Below, piece after piece: positions 23,746-31,375 of a stretch of 64,000 nucleotides of DNA. The notes under the pieces were generated by a model. That model ran no database searches and was not told the DNA's origin. It saw only the letters and a list, made by a program, of their open reading frames with translations. The stretch comes from Micromonospora marina (GTDB lineage Bacteria; Actinomycetota; Actinomycetes; Mycobacteriales; Micromonosporaceae), in contig NZ_FMCV01000022.1 in the NCBI RefSeq assembly GCF_900091565.1, positions 55,273 through 119,272 of the forward strand. Direction: 5' to 3'. Both the position numbers and the translations under genes were made by a program. The stretch's first letter is position 1; each line of letters opens with the position of its first letter.

Positions 23746-23801
23746 CTCGCTCATCCGATCCAGAGCGCCACCCGATGGTGATGGTCCTCGTCGGTGACGT
23801 G

Positions 23802-23836
23802 TTGACATCCTCTCCGCCCTGAAGGACGGAGATTCC
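23802..23836. mobile_element. Relic end of an IS200/IS605 (IS1341-type) element
   Basis: TTGACATCCTCTCCGCCC followed by TGAAGGACGGAGATTCC closely matches the subterminal hairpin seen at the ends of TnpB-encoding IS200/IS605-group elements (TTGACATCCTCCCCGCCCTGAAGGG-type, from memory). The stem TCTCCGCCC/GGACGGAGA has one mismatch. No tnpA or tnpB sequence is present on either side, so this is a solo end or a small non-autonomous derivative. Confidence 0.6.
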
Positions 23837-23977
23837 GCGGCGCGCGCCGTGCGCCCGCAGCAGCGCGGCCGACCGCACCGGCAGAAGGTCGGTCGCCTCG
23901 TTACCGGCCACCAAGAACTCGACGAGTCGCAGGGCCACCGCGCCAGGGTACGGAGGCCGCGCTCGTAGAGTGTCCGG

Positions 23978-24547
23978 GTGCCCGATCTCAATCCGTACAC
24001 CGAGTTGCACGCCGACGCCGTCGCGACGCTGAGCCGCTGGACGGCGACCAGCCCCGCCGCCGGTGCCGCCCGGGACCGGACCCTGGCGCTGCTGGCCGAC
24101 GGACCGGTCGCGATGAGCCGGACGCACCGGGCCGGACACGTCACGGCGAGCGCACTGGTGCTCGACCCGGACGGCCGGGTGCTGCTCTGCCTGCACGGCA
24201 AGATCCGCAGGTGGATGCAGCTCGGCGGGCACTGCGAACCAGCCGACCGGACGCTCGTGGCCGCCGCGCTGCGCGAGGCCACCGAGGAGTCCGGCATCAC
24301 CGGCCTGACCGTCGAGCCGGAACCGATCGACGTGGACATCCACCAGGTCGCCTGCCAGGGCGGGTCGTTCCACTACGACGTCCGGTACGCCGCCCTGGCC
24401 CCGGCCGGGGCGGTCGAGCGGGTCAGCGCGGAGTCCGAGGCGCTCGGCTGGTTCCCGCCGGACCGCCTGCCCGAGCCGCTCGCCCACGCCACCGCCCAGC
24501 TCGTGCCGCCGGCGCTCGCGGTGCTGGCCCGCCACGCCGGCGGCTGA
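23978..24547 (+). CDS. Nudix hydrolase
   Basis: This 189-residue Nudix-fold hydrolase would cleave a nucleoside diphosphate linked to another moiety. The metal-binding box appears as GGHCEPADRTL...REATEESG at residues 83-106, the GGHxE variant common in actinobacteria. The glutamates of REATEE are intact. The GTG at 23978 gives a normal-length protein. It lies in the conserved block between the F420 genes and the mannose-activation gene. The substrate is unknown. Confidence 0.88.
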   Translation: MPDLNPYTELHADAVATLSRWTATSPAAGAARDRTLALLADGPVAMSRTHRAGHVTASALVLDPDGRVLLCLHGKIRRWMQLGGHCEPADRTLVAAALREATEESGITGLTVEPEPIDVDIHQVACQGGSFHYDVRYAALAPAGAVERVSAESEALGWFPPDRLPEPLAHATAQLVPPALAVLARHAGG

Positions 24548-24558
24548 GCGGCGGCGGA

Positions 24559-25650
24559 TCAGACCAGGCCCTCCTCGCCGCGTTCCTTCAGCTCGTCCAC
24601 GATCTTCTTCACGTCCTGCGCGCGGTCGCGCGGGCAGACCAGCAGCGCGTCCGGGGTGTCCACGACGATCAGGTCGTGCACCCCGACGGCGGCCACGAGC
24701 CGGCCCGAGTGCGGCACCACCACCGTGCCGGTGGTGTCGTGCAGCAGCACGCCCGGCTTCGCGTCCCCGCCCAGCACCACGTTGCCGGCGCCGTCGGCGG
24801 GCAGCACCTCGCCGAGCGTGTGGAAGTCACCCACGTCGTTCCAGCCGAAGTCGCCGGGCACCGTACCCACCCGGCCGGCCGTCGCCGCGCCCTCCATCAC
24901 CGCGTAGTCGACCGAGATCCGGGGCAGCGTCGGCCAGACCCGGCCGAGCACGTCGTCCTGCTCCGGGGTGCCCCAGGCCGCCGCGATGGCGGTGATCCCG
25001 GCGTGCAGCTCCGGCTGCTGGCGGGCCAGCTCGGCCAGGAAGACGTCCACCCGCCAGACGAACATGCTGGCGTTCCAGAGGTGCCGGCCGGAGCGGACGT
25101 ACACCTCGGCCACCTCGGCGGCCGGCTTCTCCTTGAACTCGCGTACCGGGCGCAGCGGGCCGTCCCCCGCCGGCTCGCCGGTCTCCAGGTAGCCGTAGCC
25201 GGTCTCCGGACGCGTCGGGGTGATGCCCACCGTCATCAGCAGCCCCTGCTCCGCGCCACGGACGGCCTGCCGCACGACCTCGGCCAGCCGGGCCGGGTCG
25301 CCGATCAGGTGGTCGGCGGCGAACGAGCCCATCACCGCGTCCGGGGTCCGGGTGGCGATCACCGCAGCGGCCAGCGCGATCGCCGCGCAGGAGTCGCGCG
25401 GCGACGGCTCGACCAGGATGTTCTCCTCCGGCAGGCCAGCCAGTTGCCGAGCCACCGCCGCGGCGTGCGCGGCCCCGGTGACCACGAGCGTGTGCTCCGG
25501 CGTGGTCAACGGCGACAACCGGTCGACGGTGGCCTGCAACAGCGAGGCGGGGGTGCCGGTCAGCGGGTGGAGGAACTTGGGATGGCCGGCACGGGACAAC
25601 GGCCACAACCTCGTGCCGCTGCCGCCCGCCGGGATGACGGCGTAGAACAT
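24559..25650 (-). CDS. manC: Mannose-1-phosphate guanylyltransferase
   Basis: This 363-residue enzyme makes GDP-mannose from mannose 1-phosphate and GTP. The nucleotide-binding signature GGSGTRLWPLSR is at 9-20, with FKEKP, LWNASMFVWR and GDFGWNDVGD further on, as in ManC/RfbM enzymes. The ATG at 25650 gives the usual MFYAVIPAGG start; a GTG two codons upstream is possible. GDP-mannose feeds mannosylated lipids and glycoproteins. A glycosyltransferase gene lies immediately upstream on the same strand and may use the product. The symbol is tentative. Confidence 0.9.
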   Translation of the reverse strand: MFYAVIPAGGSGTRLWPLSRAGHPKFLHPLTGTPASLLQATVDRLSPLTTPEHTLVVTGAAHAAAVARQLAGLPEENILVEPSPRDSCAAIALAAAVIATRTPDAVMGSFAADHLIGDPARLAEVVRQAVRGAEQGLLMTVGITPTRPETGYGYLETGEPAGDGPLRPVREFKEKPAAEVAEVYVRSGRHLWNASMFVWRVDVFLAELARQQPELHAGITAIAAAWGTPEQDDVLGRVWPTLPRISVDYAVMEGAATAGRVGTVPGDFGWNDVGDFHTLGEVLPADGAGNVVLGGDAKPGVLLHDTTGTVVVPHSGRLVAAVGVHDLIVVDTPDALLVCPRDRAQDVKKIVDELKERGEEGLV

Positions 25651-25714
25651 CAGCACATCATGCCCGAAGCGGGCGAGCCGTCACGGTCGGTCGCCCGGGA
25701 CCGGCAGCCGGCGC

Positions 25715-26860
25715 TCAGGACCGGGCCCGTCGCCACGCCGCGATGTGGACCTCCGCGCTGGACTCCCAGGTGAACTCCTTGGCCCGGTCGAAGCCGGCCT
25801 TCGCGAGTGAGACCCGACGCTGCTCGTCGTCAAGCAGGGCGCCGAGGTCGGTGGCGATCTGGTCCGGGTCCTCGCTGGTGTAGGCCACCGCGTCGCCGCC
25901 CACCTCGGGCAGGGACAGTCGCGGCGTGGTGAGCACCGGAGCGGCGCACGCCATCGCCTCCAGGATCGGCAGGCCGAAGCCCTCACCGTAGGAGGGGTAG
26001 GCCGCCACCAGCGCGCCGCCGAGGAAACCGGGCAGGTCGGCGTAGCGCAGGTAGCCCGGGCGCAGCAGCCGCAGGTGCGACGGGACCTCGGCCACCGCGC
26101 GGTCGATGTCGTCGTCGTGGCCCTGGCCGCCGGCCACCACCAGCGCGGGCGGGTTCGGCCGGTCGGCCACCGCCCGGGCCCAGCCGCGGATCAGGTTGGG
26201 TACGTTCTTGCGCGGCTCCTTGGCCCCGAGGAACGCGATGTAGCTGCTGTCGCCCAGCCCCAGGCGAGCCCGGACGCGTGCCTTCTCCTCGTCGCCCGGC
26301 GCGTGGAACGCGTCCTGGTCGACGCCGTGGTAGGCGACGTCGATCCGGGTCGGGTCGGCGTCCAGCAGCCGGATCAGCTCGTCGCGGGTCGCCTTGCTCG
26401 GCACGATGACCCGGCCGGCCCGCCGCAGCGACGTCTTGATCGCGCTGCGGAAGAACGTCCGGCGCGACTTGTCGTAGTGCTCCGGCTCGGTGAAGAACGT
26501 CGCGTCGTGCACGGTGACCGTCACCGGGCATCCGGCCCGCAGCGGGCAGGTGTAGAACGGCGAGTGCAGCACCTCGGCGCCGACCTGCTGGGCCAGCAGC
26601 GGCAGGCCGGTCTGCTCCCAGGCCAGCCGCGCCGGCCGGTGCGCCACCGCCGCCGGGGCGGGGATCACCTCGGCGCCCGGCAGCATCCGGCGGTAGCGCT
26701 CCAGGTCGGTGCGGAGACTCACCACGGCCAGGTCGACGCCGGTGCCGCAGACCCGGCCCAGCGCGCCGAGCAGTCCGTCGACGTATCTACCGACGCCACC
26801 ACGGTCGACGGGGACACTCGTGGCGTCGATGAGAACGCGGGGCGGGCGACCGGCGGTCAC
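25715..26860 (-). CDS. Family 4 glycosyltransferase (GT-B fold)
   Basis: This 381-residue retaining glycosyltransferase shows an N-terminal glycine-rich motif (DRGGVGRYVDGLL), an acceptor-domain VTVHDATFF segment, the sugar-nucleotide core FLGAKEPRKNVPNLIRGW, and the ExxxxxxxE signature EGFGLPILEAMA. It is closest to mannosyltransferases of the WbaZ/MtfB kind. Together with the downstream mannose-1-phosphate guanylyltransferase this suggests GDP-mannose use (inference). The start is GTG. No membrane segment is seen, so it acts on the cytoplasmic face. Confidence 0.88.
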   Translation of the reverse strand: MTAGRPPRVLIDATSVPVDRGGVGRYVDGLLGALGRVCGTGVDLAVVSLRTDLERYRRMLPGAEVIPAPAAVAHRPARLAWEQTGLPLLAQQVGAEVLHSPFYTCPLRAGCPVTVTVHDATFFTEPEHYDKSRRTFFRSAIKTSLRRAGRVIVPSKATRDELIRLLDADPTRIDVAYHGVDQDAFHAPGDEEKARVRARLGLGDSSYIAFLGAKEPRKNVPNLIRGWARAVADRPNPPALVVAGGQGHDDDIDRAVAEVPSHLRLLRPGYLRYADLPGFLGGALVAAYPSYGEGFGLPILEAMACAAPVLTTPRLSLPEVGGDAVAYTSEDPDQIATDLGALLDDEQRRVSLAKAGFDRAKEFTWESSAEVHIAAWRRARS

Positions 26861-27010
26861 GGGGCGACTCCTCAGATGGCGCGGTTGTGGGGAAGAACAC
26901 TGTCGGCAAGCGTACGCCGGGCCGGGCGCAAGCCGCTGACCGCGACCCGACGGTACGCCGACTTGTCGTTGTCATCGAGTACGCAAGCGCGGCGCGTATC
27001 GTTCGCGCCG

Positions 27011-27700
27011 ATGGCCGACAACATTGCCCGGGTGTTCGCCGACGCGATCGCGACCGACCCCACCCGACCACTGCTGACCTGGTACGACGACGCCACCGGC
27101 GAGCGCACCGAACTCTCCGGGGCGACGCTCGCGAACTGGGTGGCGAAGACCGCGAACCTGCTCACCGACGAGGTGGGCGCCGCGCCCGGCGACGCGGCCG
27201 GGGTGCTGCTGCCGCCGCACTGGCAGACCGCAGCCGTGCTGCTCGGCTGCTGGTCGGCGAAGCTGACAGTGACCGGCGCACCGGGCCCGGTGGAGGTGCT
27301 GTTCGTGGCCGCCGACCGGGTGGACGAGGCGGCCGCCTGGCCGGCCGGCGAGCGGTACGCGCTGGCCCTCGACCCGTTCGCGCTGCCGATGCGGCAGGCA
27401 CCTCCGGGCTGCACCGATTTCGTCGCCGCGGTACGCGGACACGGGGACCACTTCACGCCGTACCCCGCAGCCGGCGAGGGGGACGCGGCGCTGCTGGCCC
27501 GCGCGCAGGCCCGCGCCGCGGAACTGGGCCTCACCTCCGGCGACCGGCTCCTGGTCGACGTGACCCGGCACCCCGACCCGGTCGACTGGCTGCTCACCCC
27601 GCTCACGGCAGGCGCCAGCGTGGTGGCCTGCGCCCACCCCGACCCGGCCCGCCTTGAAGCGCGCTCCACAGCCGAGAAGACCACGCACAGCCTGGCCTGA
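27011..27700 (+). CDS. TIGR03089 family protein (acyl-adenylate-like fragment domain)
   Basis: This 229-residue actinobacterial protein of the TIGR03089 family has the N-terminal pattern of AMP-binding enzymes (VFADAIATDPTRPLLTWYDD, LANWVAKTANLL, GVLLPPHWQTAAVLLGCW). It is too short for a full adenylating domain and lacks the SSGTTG-type phosphate loop. Function is unknown. It is divergent from the glycosyltransferase, as usual in this conserved neighbourhood. A GATCTTGCA-bounded element starts 20 bases after its stop. Confidence 0.87.
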   Translation: MADNIARVFADAIATDPTRPLLTWYDDATGERTELSGATLANWVAKTANLLTDEVGAAPGDAAGVLLPPHWQTAAVLLGCWSAKLTVTGAPGPVEVLFVAADRVDEAAAWPAGERYALALDPFALPMRQAPPGCTDFVAAVRGHGDHFTPYPAAGEGDAALLARAQARAAELGLTSGDRLLVDVTRHPDPVDWLLTPLTAGASVVACAHPDPARLEARSTAEKTTHSLA

Positions 27701-27719
27701 GCCCGCCACCTCTCCCGTC

Positions 27720-27817
27720 GATCTTGCACTTCCGGTCCTCGGCGCGGGGGCATTCACCCTTCTCGTCGGGGCGTCGGGGCGTCGGGGCGTCGGGGCGTCG
27801 GGCGAAGGTGCAAGGTC
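27720..27817. repeat. Inverted-repeat element bounded by GATCTTGCAC arms
   Basis: GATCTTGCACTTCC at 27720-27733 and GAAGGTGCAAGGTC at 27804-27817 are imperfect inverted arms (11 of 14 positions pair). The right arm overlaps the stop codon of acetoacetyl-CoA synthetase, and the left arm follows the TIGR03089 stop by 19 bases. The interior contains an eight-base tandem repeat. It resembles the element at 53996-54064. Confidence 0.5.
27764..27803. repeat. Eight-base tandem repeat (CGTCGGGG)
   Basis: Four full CGTCGGGG units and one partial unit run without interruption between two convergent genes. The repeat lies outside coding sequence and inside the GATCTTGCA-bounded element. Copy number probably varies between strains. 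Confidence 0.85.
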
Positions 27818-29807
27818 AGCGCGGGGAGACAGGGCTGTCGGTGGTGGCGCGGCGCTGGGCCAGGGCGGCGAACGCCGTCAGGGACTCCGGGTTGGCCAGA
27901 GCGCCCTTGGCCGCCGCGCTGTCGACCGGGGTGCCCGTCAGGATCTTCTTGACCGGGACCTCCAGCTTCTTCGCGCTCAGCGTGCGAGGCACGGCCCGGA
28001 CCTGGTGGATCTCGTCCGGCACGTGCCGCGGCGACAGCGCGGTACGCAGCTCCCGGCAGATCTTGCGCCGCATCTCGTCGTCGAGCTCCAGGCCCTCGGC
28101 GAGCACCACGAACAGCAGCAACTCGCCCGCGCCGCCCTCGTCGTCCTCCAGGTGCACGACCACCGAGTCGACCACCTCGTCCAACCCCTCCACCACGGAG
28201 TAGAACTCGGCGGTGCCGAGGCGCACCCCGCCCCGGTTGAGCGTGGCGTCGGACCGGCCCGTGATCACGCAACCGCCGCGCTCGTTCACGGTGATCCAGT
28301 CCCCGTGGCGCCATACGCCGGGGTAGACCTCGAAGTACGCCTCCCGGTAGCGGGCACCGTCCGGGTCGTTCCAGAACCCGACCGGCATGCTCGGCATCGG
28401 CTCGGTGATCACCAACTCGCCGAGCTGCCCGATCACCGCGCCGCCGTCGGCCGACCGGGCCTCCACCTTCGCGCCGAGCGCCCGGCAGGCGATCTCCCCG
28501 GCGTACACCGGCAGCAGCGGCACGCCGCCGACGAAGCCGGTGCACACGTCAGTGCCGCCGGACAGCGACTGGAGCTGGAGGCGGTCGCCGACGTTCTCGT
28601 ACACCCAGGTGAAGCCCTCGGCCGGCAGCGGCGCGCCGGTCGAGCCGAGGCCGCGCACCGCGGACAGGTCGGCGATCTCGCGCGGCACCAGCCCGGCCTT
28701 GCGGCAGGCCAGCAGGAACGGCGCCGACGTGCCGAAGTACGTGGTGCCGGTGTCGGCGGCCAGCCGCCACAGCGCACCCAGGTCGGGGTGGCCCGGGTTG
28801 CCGTCGAACAGCACGATCGCCGCGCCCACCGCCGGACCGGAGACCAGGAAGTTCCACATCATCCAGCCGGTCGTGGTGAACCACAGGAACCGGTCGGACG
28901 GACCCAGGTCGTGGTGCAGCGCCAGCATCTTGAGGTGTTCCAGCAGGATGCCGCCGTGACCGTGCACGATCGGCTTGGGCAGGCCGGTGGTGCCGGAGGA
29001 GTAGAGCACGTAGAGCGGGTGGTCGAACGCCACCGGGGTGAACGTCAACGGCTCGTCCGTCGGCGCCGCCAGCTCCGCCCACGGCAGTGCGCCGTCGGGA
29101 GCCGGGCCGTCCGGATCGAGGTACGCGACGGCGACGGTGTGCCGCAGCGACGGCAGCGCGGCCCGGATCGCGGCCACCTCGGCGCGCCTGTCGACCGGCT
29201 TGTCGCCGTACCGGTAGCCGTCGACGGCGACCAGCACCGTGGGCTCGATCTGCTGCCAGCGGTCGGTGACGCTGCGGGTGCCGAACTCGGGCGCGCAGGA
29301 CGAGAAGATCGCGCCGACGCTGGCGGTGGCGAGCAGCAGGACGTACGCCTCGGGGATGTTCGGCGCGTACGCGGCCACCCGGTCGCCCGGCCCGACGCCG
29401 AGGCGGCGCAGCCCGGCGGCCACCCGGCGGACCCGCTCACGCAGCTCGGCCGCGGTGAGCGTCTCCGGCGCGCGGGTCTGCCCGTGCGCGATCACCGCCG
29501 GGTCGTCGTCGCCCAGCCCCGGCATGCGCAGCACGTTCTCGGCGTAGTTGAGCGTCGCGCCGGGGAACCAGCGGGTGCCCGGCATGGCCCGGCCGGTGAG
29601 GGTGGCGCTCGGCGGGGTGTGCGCGACGACGTCGAACCAGTCCCAGATCGAGCGCCAGAACCCGTCCAGGTCGGTCACCGACCACTGCCACAGCGCGTCG
29701 TAGTCGGCGAACTCCAGCCCGCGGTGCTCGGCCAGCCAGCGCAGGTAGTCACCGATCCGGGACCGCTCCCGCACGTCCGCCGGCGGCGTCCACAGCACGT
29801 CAGCCAC
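27816..29807 (-). CDS. Acetoacetate-CoA ligase
   Basis: This 663-residue member of the AMP-forming ligases activates acetoacetate to acetoacetyl-CoA through an adenylate. Visible motifs are the N-terminal ACS-type region (GTRWFPGATLNYAENVL), the phosphate loop YSSGTTGLPKPIVHGHGG, and GRSDATLNRGGVRLGTAE near the C-terminus with the LSAKKLEVPVKKILTG lysine segment. The full length fits acetoacetyl-CoA synthetase better than acetyl-CoA synthetase. The GTG at 29807 follows GGAGGG. The enzyme links ketone-body or polyhydroxybutyrate turnover to acyl-CoA pools. The 321-base gap upstream holds only the repeat element at 29958-30122. Confidence 0.9.
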   Translation of the reverse strand: MADVLWTPPADVRERSRIGDYLRWLAEHRGLEFADYDALWQWSVTDLDGFWRSIWDWFDVVAHTPPSATLTGRAMPGTRWFPGATLNYAENVLRMPGLGDDDPAVIAHGQTRAPETLTAAELRERVRRVAAGLRRLGVGPGDRVAAYAPNIPEAYVLLLATASVGAIFSSCAPEFGTRSVTDRWQQIEPTVLVAVDGYRYGDKPVDRRAEVAAIRAALPSLRHTVAVAYLDPDGPAPDGALPWAELAAPTDEPLTFTPVAFDHPLYVLYSSGTTGLPKPIVHGHGGILLEHLKMLALHHDLGPSDRFLWFTTTGWMMWNFLVSGPAVGAAIVLFDGNPGHPDLGALWRLAADTGTTYFGTSAPFLLACRKAGLVPREIADLSAVRGLGSTGAPLPAEGFTWVYENVGDRLQLQSLSGGTDVCTGFVGGVPLLPVYAGEIACRALGAKVEARSADGGAVIGQLGELVITEPMPSMPVGFWNDPDGARYREAYFEVYPGVWRHGDWITVNERGGCVITGRSDATLNRGGVRLGTAEFYSVVEGLDEVVDSVVVHLEDDEGGAGELLLFVVLAEGLELDDEMRRKICRELRTALSPRHVPDEIHQVRAVPRTLSAKKLEVPVKKILTGTPVDSAAAKGALANPESLTAFAALAQRRATTDSPVSPR

Positions 29808-29957
29808 TGTTCCACCCTCCCTGGGCCCGCCACGACGGTGTGCCGGGGCCGTGGCGCCATCTTGCCCTACCTCGTGCCGCCATTGTCCGCGCCGGGTGCG
29901 CCGTACGGGGCGTGCCCCGCCCACACCCCACACCCCCACCCCATGTGGCCCAGCTGT

Positions 29958-30122
29958 AAGGAAGGGCCCCCTATTAACGCCTCGTGCATGTGAAGGGCCC
30001 CTTGTTAACAACTCACCCTCCGGCGGGCGGTCCGCCGTCCGCGGAGGCGGGCGCGCGTCGGCGGGGGGGGGTTAACAAGGGGCCCCTCCTCTACCGCAGG
30101 CGTTAAGAGGGGGCCCTTCCTT
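29958..30122. repeat. Nested inverted-repeat element of the GTTAAC/GGGCCC family, copy 1
   Basis: The outer arms of 25 bases (29958-29982 and 30098-30122, AAGGAAGGGCCCCC...) pair with one mismatch. The inner arms of 18 bases (29992-30009 and 30071-30088, ending TTGTTAAC) also pair with one mismatch. The loop is 61 bases. The element ends six bases from the stop of the thioesterase gene. A second copy is at 60831-60912. The structure could terminate transcription. The remaining bases of the 29808-30128 gap show nothing further. Confidence 0.8.
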
Positions 30123-30128
30123 GCACCC

Positions 30129-30644
30129 TCAGCCGGCGCGGTGGGCCTGGATCGCGCGGCGCCGGGCGAGCCGGTGCGCGCGCCGGATCTCGGCCTCCCG
30201 GAAGCGGCGCTCGTCCTCCGGCGTCTCGGGCAGCACCGGCCGGACCGGACGGGGCGAGCCACCCACGTCGACGCCCACGAAGACCAGGTACGCGGTGGCG
30301 ACCCGCACCGGCTCCTCCTCGGCCGAGTCCCAGCGCTCGCCGACCACCCTCACCCCGACCTCCATCGAGGTCTGGCCGGTCCAGTTGACCTGCGCGTGCG
30401 CGTGCACGAGATCACCCACCCGGACCGGCTCGGAGAAGACGATCTCGTCGATGGAGGCGGTGACCGCGGTGCCGCCGCTGTGCCGTGCCGCCGCCGCACC
30501 CGCGACGTCGTCCACGAACTTCATGAGTACCCCACCGTGCACGGTCCCGTACAGATTGACATCGACCGCGGTCATGATGCGACTGAGCGTGACGCGGGAG
30601 TACGACGTGGGCTTACCCGGCGGGACCGCGGGATGATCTGTCAT
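30129..30644 (-). CDS. Acyl-CoA thioesterase, hotdog fold
   Basis: This 171-residue single hotdog-domain thioesterase is of the YciA/BFIT type. The catalytic-region pattern appears as VNLYGTVHGGVLMKFVDDVAG, with the aspartate in the helix (FVDDVAG) and the following TASIDEIVFSEPVRVGDLV strand. It hydrolyses acyl-CoA esters to free acid and CoA. The C-terminal tail is long and basic (RRFREAEIRRAHRLARRRA). It is divergent from a membrane protein gene. Substrate range is not readable. Confidence 0.9.
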   Translation of the reverse strand: MTDHPAVPPGKPTSYSRVTLSRIMTAVDVNLYGTVHGGVLMKFVDDVAGAAAARHSGGTAVTASIDEIVFSEPVRVGDLVHAHAQVNWTGQTSMEVGVRVVGERWDSAEEEPVRVATAYLVFVGVDVGGSPRPVRPVLPETPEDERRFREAEIRRAHRLARRRAIQAHRAG

Positions 30645-30667
30645 GCCGGAAACGGTACGGTGCGCGG

Positions 30668-31321
30668 ATGCGACATCTCTGGAGCTTCCTCGCCGGGTTG
30701 GCGGTGGCGCCGGTCACCTGGGTGCTCGTCACCCTCGGTCAGGACGGATCTGAGCGGACCGTCGACCGCTGGGTGGAGATCGGGACGTACAGCACACCGA
30801 ACCTGATCGAGCCGGCCGTCTATCTGGGCGTCGCCGGCATCCTGCTCGGCCTGCTCGGCACGTTGCGCTTCTCGCCGTTCGGCCCGCTGGTGGCCGGCCT
30901 GCTGCTCGCGGTTCCGTACCTCGGGCTGTTCGTCGCGCCGTTCAGCGTGCGGGACCGGTTGCCGGACGACCTGAGGCTGCTCGGTGACCCGCTGCCGCTG
31001 CGCGACCCGTTGGACGACGGCACGCTGTTCCTCGTCGGCGTGCTGCTGCTGATGGCCGTGTTCAGCACGAGCCGCTGGCGGCGTCCCGCCACGCCCCCGA
31101 CGGCCGGGGCGGAGCTGACCCCGGCCGTCACACCGGCGGAGCACAAGCCGGCGCTCACCGACTGGCCCCCGGCGCCGGCGAAGGACCCGGACACGCCGCC
31201 GCTCACGCTGGCGTACCCCGAGACCCCCACCGAGCCCCTGCCCCGTCGCGCCGGCAGCGAGTCGCCGTGGTCCGCGCCGCCGCGCGGAGCGGGCCGGCCG
31301 GAGGGCACCGAGAGCCCTTGA
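30668..31321 (+). CDS. Four-helix membrane protein of unknown function
   Basis: This 217-residue protein has about four transmembrane helices in its first 140 residues (LWSFLAGLAVAPVTWVLVTL, AVYLGVAGILLGLLGTL, GPLVAGLLLAVPYLGLFV, LFLVGVLLLMAVFSTS). A proline-rich cytoplasmic tail of about 75 residues follows. No family name is assigned. It is divergent from the thioesterase gene with a 23-base gap and is followed by a strong terminator. Confidence 0.75.
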   Translation: MRHLWSFLAGLAVAPVTWVLVTLGQDGSERTVDRWVEIGTYSTPNLIEPAVYLGVAGILLGLLGTLRFSPFGPLVAGLLLAVPYLGLFVAPFSVRDRLPDDLRLLGDPLPLRDPLDDGTLFLVGVLLLMAVFSTSRWRRPATPPTAGAELTPAVTPAEHKPALTDWPPAPAKDPDTPPLTLAYPETPTEPLPRRAGSESPWSAPPRGAGRPEGTESP

Positions 31322-31327
31322 ACGAAT

Positions 31328-31360
31328 GCGGGCGGGCCGGTACGCGACCGGCCCGCCCGC
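31328..31360. terminator. Bidirectional terminator between the membrane protein and acyl-CoA dehydrogenase
   Basis: GCGGGCGGGCCGGT and ACCGGCCCGCCCGC form a perfect 14-pair stem with an ACGCG loop, centred between the two convergent stops. Confidence 0.75.
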
Positions 31361-31375
31361 CCGAACGTCCTGCGG

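Noticed and set aside
27764..27803. Eight-base repeats considered as iterons of an origin or a CRISPR
   Set aside because: There are no initiator, partition or cas genes nearby, and the repeats are uninterrupted microsatellite-like units.
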